DNA of 64,000 bases from Streptomyces sp. Edi4 (GTDB lineage Bacteria > Actinomycetota > Actinomycetes > Streptomycetales > Streptomycetaceae). The position numbers and the translations under genes were made by a program. The notes below the pieces were generated by a model. That model made no database searches, was not told where the DNA came from, and was given only the letters and a program-made list of their open reading frames with translations. Below, piece by piece: positions 8,043-15,876 of this stretch (position 1 is its first letter; the number at the start of each line of letters is the position of its first letter). The stretch lies in NCBI RefSeq assembly GCF_040253615.1, contig NZ_JBEJGY010000004.1, positions 6,448,001-6,512,000 of the forward strand, read 5' to 3'.

Positions 8043-8741
8043 ATGGAACCGAAGCCCACCCGCCGCGCGCGGCTCCGCCAACAGACGATCGCGGAGATCA
8101 AGGAGGCGGCGTTGAAGGCGCTGGCGGAGTCGGGCCCAGCAGGCATCACGCTGCGAGGGATCGCCCGCGAACTGGGCATGACGGCAGCGGCGCTGTACGG
8201 CTACTTCGACACCCGCGACCAGCTGATTTCCACGCTCGCGGCGGACGCCTACAACGAGCTCGCCGACTCCCACGAGGCCGCTCTGGCCGCCCTCCCACCC
8301 GAGGAGGCGGCCGCCCGGGTGCGCGCGGTATGCGACACGTTCCGCACCTGGTCCGTCGCGAACCCGGCGGCGTTCCGGTTGATCTACGGCGACGGCCTGC
8401 CCGGCTTCAGCCCGCCGGAGGACGTCACGGAGGCGGCGCGACGATGCTGTATGGCGCTGCTGGACGTGGTCGCCGGCGCCTGGGACCGCGCACCGGCGGC
8501 GATCCGCGAGGACAAGGCCGAGTGGTCCGACTTCCAGGAATCCCTGGTCGCTCCGGCCCGCGAGCAGTTCCCGCACCTGCCACCGCAGGCCCTCGGCCTG
8601 ACCCTGCGAATCTGGGGGCGGATGTACGGGCCGGTGATGCTGGAGGTGTTCGGCCATCTCGGCCAGCAGATCGTCGATCCGTCCCAGGTGTATCGCCGTG
8701 AAGTGGAAGCGATCATAGAAATGTTGGGTCTTGGCGAGTAA
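8043..8741 (+). CDS. TetR/AcrR family transcriptional regulator
   Basis: 232 aa; ATG 8043 is preceded by AGGAGG (8029-8034) at 8-nt spacing. An N-terminal TetR helix-turn-helix spans about 12-60 (RQQTIAEIKEAALKAL, then GITLRGIARELGMTAAALYGYF, with the usual tyrosine recognition helix). The C-terminal part, with the YGDGLPGF and W-rich helices, matches the WHG-type ligand-binding domain. The ligand is unknown. It sits alone between a repeat cluster and the MFS/SDR remnant region and probably autoregulates. The nearby drug-exporter-like gene (9244-10422) is a possible target, but nothing in the sequence proves it. Confidence 0.93.
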   Translation: MEPKPTRRARLRQQTIAEIKEAALKALAESGPAGITLRGIARELGMTAAALYGYFDTRDQLISTLAADAYNELADSHEAALAALPPEEAAARVRAVCDTFRTWSVANPAAFRLIYGDGLPGFSPPEDVTEAARRCCMALLDVVAGAWDRAPAAIREDKAEWSDFQESLVAPAREQFPHLPPQALGLTLRIWGRMYGPVMLEVFGHLGQQIVDPSQVYRREVEAIIEMLGLGE

Positions 8742-8842
8742 TTCCTGCGAATTGTGGCCGTGGCCATACTCGGCTCCAAGTCCTCACAATGGCCGGTCGG
8801 TATCGAAAGCGCTCTGCGTTTGACGCACACCATCTGACGCCA

Positions 8843-9255
8843 TCACGACCGGGCTTCCCACGCCACGACGCTCGCGGACGCTGACACGCGGCCCCGACGC
8901 GGGCGCCGGGGCCGGGCCGCTGCCGAAACAGCGCGGGCACACGCATGCGGTCGGCCACCTCGGGGGTGACGTCGGTCGGTTCGGCCCCGCTGAGGTCCAT
9001 GTACCCGGCGTTGTTCCCAGGATGTCGAGACGGGCGAAGTGCGCGACGGCGCCCCCCACGGCGGCGGCCGGACCCTCGTGCCCCGGGCGGCGTCGACCCG
9101 GATCGCGGACGCCGTGCCGCCCGCTCGATCGCGGCGACCACTTCGGCGGCGGCGGCGACGCCTCGAGTGCACGTGCGCCACCCGGGTCCCCTCGGCGCCG
9201 TGCCGCCGCGCGATGCCCGCGCCGTTGCCGCGGCTGGCGCCGGTCACCAGGGCGA
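8843..9255 (-). pseudogene. Shattered short-chain dehydrogenase/reductase (SDR) gene
   Basis: Fragments of one SDR lie in order on the minus strand in changing frames. An N-terminal RVALVTGASRGNG (near 9252) carries the TGxxxGxG cofactor motif. VVAAIERA lies near 9140, AVAHFARLDILG near 9055-9015, and NNAGYMDLSGAEPTDVTPE (9015 downward) contains the NNAG motif. At least four frame changes are needed to join them, and the catalytic Tyr-x3-Lys region and C-terminus are missing. The MFS stop codon overlaps its start, as if the two once formed a tight operon. The decay is far more extensive than one sequencing error could explain. Confidence 0.8.
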
Positions 9256-10422
9256 CTCGGTCCTGCGCGCGGACGGGGTGGTGCGGCGCAGGACTTCGGG
9301 CAGCAGCGTCAGCAGCCCGAGGACGGCCATGGCCGCACCCGTCCACAGCGGTGCGCGCAAGCCCCAGCGCGCGATGCCGATGCCACCGACCCAGGAACCG
9401 ACGACCACGCCGAGGGTAATGAAGGAGGTGTGGACGGTGTTGACCAGCGGGCGGTCGTTGGCGGTGCGCATCACGCGCGTCACCATCGCCGGGTTCATGG
9501 TTACGCCGACCAGCCCGATGCCCGTCATCGCGGCCGACGCCGTCGCCGTATTGCCCGCGCCGAGCGCGAACAGTGTCAGGAACACGGTGTTCAGCGCCAG
9601 ACCGGTGCCGAGCACCACCATGGTGTGACGGTCGGCGAGCCGTCCCACCACGGCATTGCCGACGACGGTGGCAGCGCCGTAGAGCACCAGCAGCAGCGGG
9701 ACGGTGTCCGCGGCGAAGCCGGTGACGTCGGTAAGGATTGGCACGAAGTACGAGAAGGCGGCGAAAGTGGCGCCGATGATCAGCATGCTGGTGGCGAACG
9801 CCGCCCACAGCCGGGCGTTGCGGAACGCGCCCAGCTCGGCCCGCACGGAACCTCCCGCGCCGTCGGGCTCCTCCTTCGGCAGGGCCGGAACCGCGCCGCA
9901 GGTGACGGCGAGGGACAGTGCGGCCAGGACCGCTACCGCCCAGAACGCGAACCGCCAGCCGTAGTGCTCCCCGGCCAGCTGCGACAGCGGCAGGCCGAGC
10001 ACGGTGCCGACCATCAGGCCGCCGAGCACGATGGAGGTGGCCCGGCCGCGCACCTCGGGCCCGGTGATGCGGACGCACACGGCGAGCGCGACGCCGAAGA
10101 ACGCGCCGGAGGCGGCTCCGGTGACCAGCCGGGCGGCGACCATCAGGGAGTAGCCGGTGGCAAGGGCGCCCAGCGCCTGGCCGGCGAGGAAGACGACGTA
10201 CAGGAAGACCAGGGCGGTCTTCTGACGCAGCCTCAGCAGGAAGGCGGTCAACAGGGGTCCGCCCAGGGCCATGGCGGCGGCGTAGACGGAGACCAGGTAG
10301 CCGATCTGCGGGATGCCGGCGCTCAGCTCGTCGGAGAGCTGGGGCATGAGGCCGGCTACCAGGAACTCGCTGGTGACCATCGTGAAGATGCCCAGGCCCA
10401 GGACGTAGATGGCGAAGGGCAC
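9244..10422 (-). CDS. MFS transporter, drug:H+ antiporter (DHA1/AraJ-like) family
   Basis: 392 aa, 12 predicted membrane segments. It starts at GTG 10422 with GGAG 8 nt upstream. Features of DHA1 exporters are visible: an N-terminal FTMVTSEFLVAGLMPQLSDEL segment in TM1 and its loop, GGPLLTAF-LLRLRQK in the first cytoplasmic loop, and GTVLGLPLSQLAGEHYGWRFAFW spanning the motif C region. The last residues (TPSARRTESPW) come from reading into the SDR remnant in another frame, so the native C-terminus may have been altered. A small ORF ends 3 nt upstream of its start. It probably exports small hydrophobic molecules; the substrate is unknown. Confidence 0.9.
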   Translation of the reverse strand: MPFAIYVLGLGIFTMVTSEFLVAGLMPQLSDELSAGIPQIGYLVSVYAAAMALGGPLLTAFLLRLRQKTALVFLYVVFLAGQALGALATGYSLMVAARLVTGAASGAFFGVALAVCVRITGPEVRGRATSIVLGGLMVGTVLGLPLSQLAGEHYGWRFAFWAVAVLAALSLAVTCGAVPALPKEEPDGAGGSVRAELGAFRNARLWAAFATSMLIIGATFAAFSYFVPILTDVTGFAADTVPLLLVLYGAATVVGNAVVGRLADRHTMVVLGTGLALNTVFLTLFALGAGNTATASAAMTGIGLVGVTMNPAMVTRVMRTANDRPLVNTVHTSFITLGVVVGSWVGGIGIARWGLRAPLWTGAAMAVLGLLTLLPEVLRRTTPSARRTESPW

Positions 10423-10425
10423 GAC

Positions 10426-10677
10426 TCACACTCCGTTCGTGCTGCGGGCCGGACCGGGCCGCGGGACCCTGGGCGACCCGGCATCGCCCTGGTCACAGGA
10501 CCCGGCGCCCCGGTCGGCGGCGGCCGACGCGGTGTCGTGCCGGTCGATCTCCTCGGCCCGCGGGTTGTCGGCCGGGTCGAAGGCAGGGATCGGCTCGCCG
10601 GGGCGGGCGCCCCGCGGTTCCCCGGATGCGCGGCCTCCGGTCGTGCCGCGGGCACGGCTGATGGACAGTGCAGGCAT
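10426..10677 (-). CDS. Small hypothetical protein upstream of and coupled to the MFS gene
   Basis: 83 aa. ATG 10677 has a strong purine-rich AAGGGGGAG upstream, and the stop (TGA 10426-10428) ends 3 nt before the GTG start of the MFS gene, an arrangement typical of translational coupling. The sequence is polar and Gly/Arg/Pro-rich with no recognisable domain, so it may be a leader ORF or a gene remnant. On the upstream side (10737-10760) is an AT-rich stretch with GTTAGAAAACCTATC, suited to a promoter or operator. Confidence 0.4.
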   Translation of the reverse strand: MPALSISRARGTTGGRASGEPRGARPGEPIPAFDPADNPRAEEIDRHDTASAAADRGAGSCDQGDAGSPRVPRPGPARSTNGV

Positions 10678-10823
10678 TGACTCCCCCTTCGCACGGTGAT
10701 GCGAATCTCGCTGCCGCCTAAACGCCGGCGTGCTTTGTAAACGCTGATAGGTTTTCTAACACAGATCGCGCCACCCTGGTCAACCGAGCACCCGCCGACC
10801 CACCGCTCGCACAAGGGAAATCC

Positions 10824-11000
10824 GTGACGCCACCGCCCGCCCACGCCGCCCAAGCAGCGCTCCGCCCCCGCCACTTGGCGATGCTCGCCCTCGGCGGCGT
10901 GGCGGGCTCCGGACTGTTCGTCGGCACCGGCGCAGGGCTCGCCGCAGCCAGTCCGGCCGCCACGCTCGGCCTCGCGATCATGCGGATGCCGGGCGAACGC
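10824..11000 (+). pseudogene. N-terminal remnant of an amino-acid permease (APC family)
   Basis: From GTG 10824 the reading frame encodes ALRPRHLAMLALGGVAGSGLFVGTG, the hallmark TM1 of amino-acid permeases (GxIGxGLFxGTG). After about 50 residues comes a compressed segment (LGLAIMRMPGERM) resembling the LVMRMLGEMA motif normally found about 25 residues later, so internal sequence is also lost. Homology stops where the repeat cluster begins near 11000. The frame then runs on through repeat DNA to a stop at 11106-11108. About 400 residues of a normal permease are absent. Confidence 0.8.
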
Positions 11001-11540
11001 ATGCGGGCCAGCACGGACCCCGCCAGGGGCGCGGGGAACTGCGCGAGAAGCGACCACGGCCCGCAGCCGAGCTCCCTGGGGCTCCGCCCCAGACCCCGTT
11101 CGGCCTGAACGGCCTCGTCCTCAAGCGCCGGACAGGCTGGGGTTGCCCATGCGGGCCAGCGCGAGCCCTGTCAGGGGCGCGGGGAACTGCGCGAGGAGCG
11201 ACCACGGTCCGCAGCCGGAGTCCCTGGGGCTCCGCCCCAGACCCCGTTCGGCCTGAACGGCCTCGTCCTCAAACGCCGGACAGGCTGGGGTTGCCCATGC
11301 GGGCCAGCGCGAGCCCTGTCAGGGGCGCGGGGAACTGCGCGAGGAGCGACCACGGTCCGCAGCCGGAGTCCCTGGGGCTCCGCCCCAGACCCCGTTCGGC
11401 CTGAACGGCCTCGTCCTCAATCTCCCCCAAGGCCTTGAGGGCCAGGGGGGACCCCCATGACGGGCTGGGTATGCCCATGCGGGCCAGCACCAGCCCTGCC
11501 AGGGGCGCGGGGAACTGCGCGAGCAACCACGCACGGCCCG
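11000..11540. repeat. Cluster 2 of dispersed GGGGCTCCGCCCC-type repeats (three units plus a partial)
   Basis: Head-to-tail copies related to cluster 1: about 11000-11142, 11144-11291, 11292-11471, and a partial copy at 11472-11540. Units two and three are almost identical over their first 130 bp. Each has GGGGCGCGGGGAACTGCGCG, a CTGGGGCTCCGCCCCAG perfect palindrome (for example 11224-11240) and GGCCTGAACGGCC. The third unit ends with the same TCTCCCCCAAGGCCTTGAGGGCC junction as cluster 1 unit 1, so the two clusters share sub-types. Together with 11541-11673 they fill the gap between the permease remnant and the PTH2-like gene. Confidence 0.85.
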
Positions 11541-11546
11541 CACGGA

Positions 11547-11660
11547 GAAGTCACCGGGCCCGTACCGGGCGATGAAGTCACCGGCCCGTACCGGGCGATC
11601 AGGGGCGCGAGCGACCACGCCCGGCCCGCGCCGAGAAGCACCGGCCCCTACCGGGCGATC
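11547..11660. repeat. Three short repeats GAAG-CACCGG-CCC-TACCGGGCGAT
   Basis: A 25-27-bp unit of the form GAAG(T)CACCGG(G)CCCGTACCGGGCGAT occurs at 11547-11573, directly again at 11574-11599, and with two changes at 11635-11660. Between the last two copies is another GCGCGAGCGACCACG tail like that of the larger repeat. No gene is seen in it. Confidence 0.75.
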
Positions 11661-11673
11661 AACGCAGGCGGGG

Positions 11674-12423
11674 TCAGGGCCGGGGAAGGCGGGTGCGTAG
11701 GGCTGGGTGGTCCGATACCACCGTGCAGGAACCCGGCGCGATCTCCGTGAAGCCCGCGTCCCGGACCACCGGCAACCCGCTGCCGACCAGCGCGGACCAC
11801 GCCTCCGCATCGGCGACGCGCACCGCGAGGGCGAACCCGGCGTCACGCCAGGCCGCGCGGTCGCCCTCGCTGAGCTCCCACCACGCCAGCTGCGCCCCGT
11901 GCCCCGCCTGCGCCATCGCCTTGCCCGCGGACATGCCGAGTTCGGGGTTGAGCCAGAGCACCGGCGTGAGCGGACCGGGTACCTCCGGCGGGGCCGGGTC
12001 GTCCAGGTCCGTACCCGACACCTGGAGTTTGACCAGCTCCTTGGGCCAGCCGTCCAACGGCACCGGCGGGAAGACGCGTACCTCCGCCGCCTTGCCCGTC
12101 ACCGCGATCCCCGGCAGCGCCGAGGCCTTGCGCCACTCGGCGCCGCGGGCCCGGCGCACCACCTTGCGGATCCGCGCGTCCTGCCAGTCCCGCATGACCC
12201 GTGCCCACTCGCCCTCGTCGGGCCCCTCGCCCAGCGACCGCTCGTCCGCGAGCATCATGAGCACCGCGCGGGCCGCCGTCTCCAACGCGTCGGTGCGCGC
12301 CGGAGGCTCGGCCTTCTCGATGCGGACGACGATCGGCAGCACGAACTGCGGCGCCTCGTCGCGCGGGGAAAGGTCCTGAAAGGGGCCCTCGGAAGGCGTG
12401 TTCTGGGTGTTCTGGGTGCTCAC
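11674..12423 (-). CDS. Peptidyl-tRNA hydrolase 2-like protein
   Basis: 249 aa from GTG 12423 (STQNTQNTPSEG). The C-terminal half has the PTH2-type motif LWLNPELGMSAGKAMAQAGHGAQLA (Lys, Gln and His in K-x-x-AQ-x-x-H), the core of the Pth2 active site, with the later AWSALVGSGLPVVRDAGFTEIAPGS strand region. The N-terminal 130 residues are an actinomycete-specific helical extension. It may release peptides from peptidyl-tRNA, but Streptomyces also has a classical Pth, so the role is open. It is divergent from the AIM24 gene. Confidence 0.8.
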   Translation of the reverse strand: MSTQNTQNTPSEGPFQDLSPRDEAPQFVLPIVVRIEKAEPPARTDALETAARAVLMMLADERSLGEGPDEGEWARVMRDWQDARIRKVVRRARGAEWRKASALPGIAVTGKAAEVRVFPPVPLDGWPKELVKLQVSGTDLDDPAPPEVPGPLTPVLWLNPELGMSAGKAMAQAGHGAQLAWWELSEGDRAAWRDAGFALAVRVADAEAWSALVGSGLPVVRDAGFTEIAPGSCTVVSDHPALRTRLPRP

Positions 12424-12493
12424 GCCACCAGTCTGCCAGCCGCCGAACCGGTGATTCTTGGCGGAATGAATAGTTCCGGGACAGGATGCGCCC

Positions 12494-13171
12494 ATGAAGA
12501 GCGACCTTTTTGCCATGGAGAACATGGCGCAGCCCGCCAGCGCCGCCGGTATGACCCTGGAGAACGCCAAATCGATCAAGTACGCCGTCAATGGCGAGAT
12601 GCTGGCGCGCCAGGGCGCGATGATCGCCTACCGGGGCAACTTGCAGTTCGAGCGGCGCGGCCAGGGCATAGGCGGCATGCTCAAGCGGGCCGTGACCGGC
12701 GAGGGCCTGCCTCTGATGGCGGTCAGCGGCCAGGGCGAGGCCTGGTTCGCGCACGAGGCGCAGAACTGCTTCATCGTCGACATCGAGCCGGGTGACGCGC
12801 TGACGATCAACGGCCGCAACGTACTGTGCTTCGACTCCTCGCTCGGCTACGAGATCAAGACGGTCAAGGGCTCGGGCATCGCCGGCGGAGGCCTCTTCAA
12901 CAGCGTCTTCACCGGCCAGGGCCGCCTCGGCCTGATGTGCGAGGGCAACCCGCTGGTCATCCCGGTCTCGCCGCAGATGCCGGTCTACGTCGACACCGAC
13001 GCGGTGGTCGGCTGGACCGCGAACCTCCAGACCTCCCTGCACCGCTCGCAGTCCATCGGCTCGATGCTGCGCGGCGGTTCCGGCGAGGCCGTCCAGCTGA
13101 TGCTCCAGGGCGAGGGCTACGTCATCGTCCGGCCGAGCGAGGCGACACCGCAGAAGGCGCAGCAGCACTGA
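12494..13171 (+). CDS. AIM24 family protein
   Basis: 225 aa, of a length usual for bacterial AIM24 proteins. The all-beta fold is suggested by repeated Gly-rich strands: GEMLARQGAMIAYRG, GEGLPLMAVSGQGEAWFAH, GYEIKTVKGSGIAGGGLFNSVFTGQG and QLMLQGEGYVIV. These proteins belong to the TRAP-like/AIM24 group, whose yeast member is mitochondrial; the bacterial role is unknown. The stop overlaps the probable start of the ABC ATPase gene, so translation of the three genes 12494-14678 is likely coupled. Confidence 0.88.
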   Translation: MKSDLFAMENMAQPASAAGMTLENAKSIKYAVNGEMLARQGAMIAYRGNLQFERRGQGIGGMLKRAVTGEGLPLMAVSGQGEAWFAHEAQNCFIVDIEPGDALTINGRNVLCFDSSLGYEIKTVKGSGIAGGGLFNSVFTGQGRLGLMCEGNPLVIPVSPQMPVYVDTDAVVGWTANLQTSLHRSQSIGSMLRGGSGEAVQLMLQGEGYVIVRPSEATPQKAQQH

Positions 13172-14004
13172 ACACCACACGCGCGCTGCGGGACGTGGGC
13201 CGCCGCTACTCTCTCGGCGGCCCCTGGGTCCTGCGCGGCGTGGACCTCGATCTGCCCGAGGGCGCCCTGGTCCGGATCGAAGGAGCCAACGGCACGGGAA
13301 AATCAACCCTGTTGAGGCTCGTCGCGGGCATCGACGCACCCACCGAGGGTCGCGTCACCGGACGCCCGCGCACCGCCTACGTCCCCGAACGCTTCCCCGG
13401 CGCCCTGCCCTTCACGGCCGCCGGCTACCTCGCGCACCTGGGCCGCGTCCACGGCCTCGACCGCCGCACGGCGAAGGAACGGGCCGGCCGCTGGCTCGAA
13501 CGGTTCGGCGCCGCACCGTACGCCACGACCCCGCTGGCGCAGCTGTCCAAGGGCACGAGCCAGAAGGTCGCCGTGGCCCAGGCGCTGCTCGCCGAGCCCG
13601 CCCTCCTCGTCCTGGACGAGGCGTGGACCGGCCTGGACACCGCCGCCCGCGCCGAGCTGGAGCACGCGGTGCGCGAGCGCGTGGCGGCGGGTGCGACGGT
13701 CGTCCTCGTCGACCACGACCCGAGGCGGCTCGCGGACCGCGAGGACGCGCGGTACGCGCTCGAAGGCACCAGCCTGCGCCCCCTCCCCGTGGCCCGTACC
13801 GGTCCCCGCGCTCCGGCGGCTTCCGTCCTGATCGACATCGTCGGAACCGGGCCGCTGCCACAACTCCCGTACGCGGCTGAGGAGTTGGGCTCGGGCGACG
13901 GTGCGAGCACCCTGCGCGTGCCGGCCGACCGCTCCGACGACGTACTGCGCGCCCTGCTCGCCGCGCGTCCGCCCTGGCACATCCAAGGAGTGCGCCGCAC
14001 GTGA
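13168..14004 (+). CDS. ABC transporter ATP-binding protein
   Basis: About 278 aa. Walker A is GANGTGKST (39-47), the signature is LSKGTSQK, Walker B is ALLVLDEAW and the H-loop is VLVDHD. The first ABC beta strand (ALRDVGRRYSL) lies before the first in-frame GTG (13195), so I place the start at CTG 13168, overlapping the AIM24 stop (CTGA) with AAGG 10 nt upstream. GTG 13195 is the conventional alternative but would cut into the domain. The 3' end overlaps the permease start by 4 nt (GTGA). It is probably an exporter of unknown substrate. Confidence 0.88.
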   Translation: MNTTRALRDVGRRYSLGGPWVLRGVDLDLPEGALVRIEGANGTGKSTLLRLVAGIDAPTEGRVTGRPRTAYVPERFPGALPFTAAGYLAHLGRVHGLDRRTAKERAGRWLERFGAAPYATTPLAQLSKGTSQKVAVAQALLAEPALLVLDEAWTGLDTAARAELEHAVRERVAAGATVVLVDHDPRRLADREDARYALEGTSLRPLPVARTGPRAPAASVLIDIVGTGPLPQLPYAAEELGSGDGASTLRVPADRSDDVLRALLAARPPWHIQGVRRT

Positions 14005-14678
14005 ACCCGCTGGTCCCGCTCGTCCGCTACCAGAGCGCGCTGCTCATGCGCTCCCAGCGCTGGCTCGCCCCGGCCCTCCTGTACGCGGCCTTCCTCGGTG
14101 TCGGCGTCCGGGCCGGCGAGCCGGTCCTCGACTCGATGGGGTACGCCGACGCCGGACTGCTCCCGGTGGCGGCGTGGCTCGTCCGCGTCTGTGTCACCCA
14201 GGAACCCGAGGCCGCCCGGGCCTTGGCCGCCGCTGCCGCCGGCCCCGGCCGCGTCCACCTCGCCTCGCTGCTCTCCGCGACGGCATCGGCCGCGCTGCTC
14301 GGCCTGGCGGGCACGGCGTACGTCGCCGCCGTCTGCGATTTCGCCACAGGGGATCACGCGACGGCGGTGCCGCTGGGTTCCGCGCTCGTGGCGGGGCTGC
14401 TCGCGGCCGCGGTCTGTGTGCTGACCGGCGCCGCGGTCGGCGCGCTCGGCAGCCGGCCGGTGGTGCGCGCGCGGGGCTGGTCGCTCGCGGTCACCGCGCC
14501 GGCCGCGCTGCTCGCCCTGGTCCTCACGCCGTCGCCCGCCAAGTACGCGGTGTCGGGCCTGGTCACCGGCGCGAGGACCGGCGCAGTGCACCCGGCGCTG
14601 CTGCCGTTCGCCGCAGCGCTCGTGCTCGCCGGGGTGGTGGCGGCCGGGGTGTGCGCGCTCAGCTCGCGGCGCCGCTGA
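14001..14678 (+). CDS. ABC transporter membrane subunit
   Basis: 225 aa with about six hydrophobic segments (for example LAPALLYAAFLGVGV, LLGLAGTAYVAAVCDF, LVAGLLAAAVCVLTGAAVGAL, LAVTAPAALLALVL, LLPFAAALVLAGVVAAGVCAL). It starts at GTG 14001 overlapping the ATPase stop. It lacks the EAA loop of importers, which fits an ABC-2-like exporter. The substrate cannot be inferred. Confidence 0.85.
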   Translation: MNPLVPLVRYQSALLMRSQRWLAPALLYAAFLGVGVRAGEPVLDSMGYADAGLLPVAAWLVRVCVTQEPEAARALAAAAAGPGRVHLASLLSATASAALLGLAGTAYVAAVCDFATGDHATAVPLGSALVAGLLAAAVCVLTGAAVGALGSRPVVRARGWSLAVTAPAALLALVLTPSPAKYAVSGLVTGARTGAVHPALLPFAAALVLAGVVAAGVCALSSRRR

Positions 14679-14702
14679 GCGATCCGGGCGGCGGCGCGCG
14701 CC

Positions 14703-15557
14703 TCAGCGGTGGGCGGCGCCCCGGATCAGGTCGGAGACCTTCACGAAGCGGTAGCCGCGCTTGCGCAGTTCGGGCACGATGCGCTGGAGCGCCGTGTCGG
14801 TGACCGGGGCCGCGCTGCGCGTGCAGTGCATGACCACGAGCGACCCGGGCTTGACCCCCGACAGAACCTGGTCGGCCACCGCGTCGGCGTCCTTGGCGAA
14901 GGCGTCCCCGCTCACCACGTCCCACTGGACGGCGGTCATCCGCAGCGGGGCCAGGGTGCGCAGCACCTCGTCGTTGTAGCAGCCGCCGGGAAAGCGGAAG
15001 TACGGCACGGTGTTGCGGACCCCGGCCTTCTTGAACTGGGCCGTCGCCTTCTCCACGTCCTCGCGCATCCGGCCCTTGTCGACCACGGGCAGCCCGTAGC
15101 AGTCGGACTTGAACGCGTAGTGGCTGTAGGAGTGGTTGCCGACCTCGAAGTTCGGGTCCGCCCCGATCGCACGCGCCTCGGCCGGGTACTCCTGGGCCCA
15201 GCGCCCGGTCATGAACACCGTGGCCGGCACCTTCAGGCGCCGCAGGTCGGCGATGAGCGCGGGGTTGTCGAAGTGCTCGCCCGCCGCCGCGCGCGGGCCC
15301 TGGTCGGCGGTCATGTCGGCGTCGAAGGTGAGCGCGACGACCTTCTCGCCCCCCGGACCCTCGGGGCGCCGTTCGAAGACCGGGGTGAGGCCGCCGGGGT
15401 CGGGGGCCATGGTCGGGACGCCCGCCGCCGGCGCGGCCGCGCCGGAGGGCGCCGTGTTCGCGCTCCTGGACGGGACCGAGGCGGGGTCGGTCCCGCACCC
15501 CGCGAGCGACGCGCCGAGCAGGGCAACCGCGAGCAGCTTTCGCACAGGAATAGTCAC
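14703..15557 (-). CDS. Polysaccharide deacetylase family lipoprotein (carbohydrate esterase 4)
   Basis: 284 aa. The N-terminus is a lipoprotein signal with lipobox LAGC (Cys21) and a Ser/Ala/Pro-rich linker to about residue 55. The NodB domain follows: motif 1 TFDADMT (Asp79, Asp81), motif 2 NHSYSHY (His142, His146 as metal ligands), motif 3 RFPGG and the late VMHCTRS. Family members remove acetyl groups from cell-wall glycans; this one would act on the outer membrane face or wall. The motif-1 spelling TFDAD replaces the common TFDDG but keeps both acidic residues. The promoter region holds a 10-bp palindrome. Confidence 0.9.
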   Translation of the reverse strand: MTIPVRKLLAVALLGASLAGCGTDPASVPSRSANTAPSGAAAPAAGVPTMAPDPGGLTPVFERRPEGPGGEKVVALTFDADMTADQGPRAAAGEHFDNPALIADLRRLKVPATVFMTGRWAQEYPAEARAIGADPNFEVGNHSYSHYAFKSDCYGLPVVDKGRMREDVEKATAQFKKAGVRNTVPYFRFPGGCYNDEVLRTLAPLRMTAVQWDVVSGDAFAKDADAVADQVLSGVKPGSLVVMHCTRSAAPVTDTALQRIVPELRKRGYRFVKVSDLIRGAAHR

Positions 15558-15578
15558 ATTCGGAACGTATCCGGTCGT

Positions 15579-15588
15579 ATAGCGCTAT
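15579..15588. promoter_or_regulatory. ATAGCGCTAT palindrome upstream of the deacetylase (candidate operator)
   Basis: A perfect 10-bp palindrome 22-31 nt before the deacetylase start, in the only AT-rich patch of the 319-bp gap 15558-15876. The rest of that gap is G+C-rich with a C-run/G-run hairpin near 15655-15680 and no gene that I can support. Confidence 0.3.
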
Positions 15589-15876
15589 TTGTTGACGTCG
15601 TCCGCGCCATGCCGGAGATTCCGGCCAATGCCGCACAGGTACGGTCTCGGGCTCGCCCCCCCCCGCTGGGGGGCGGCGGGCAGTCCCCGCGCCGGGTCCC
15701 GGCCGGGCGCGTCGGCCCCCAGCCGCGCGCCGGTCCCTGAGCCCTGCCCAGGCCCCCGCAGCCGCGCGACGACGCGCTCGATCCACCCGCGCGGACTAGG
15801 CTCGTTCCATAACGGAACGCGCGCCCGAACACCCCCACGCGCGGGCGAGGCGCGTTCACGCCCCCAGGGAGGCGAT

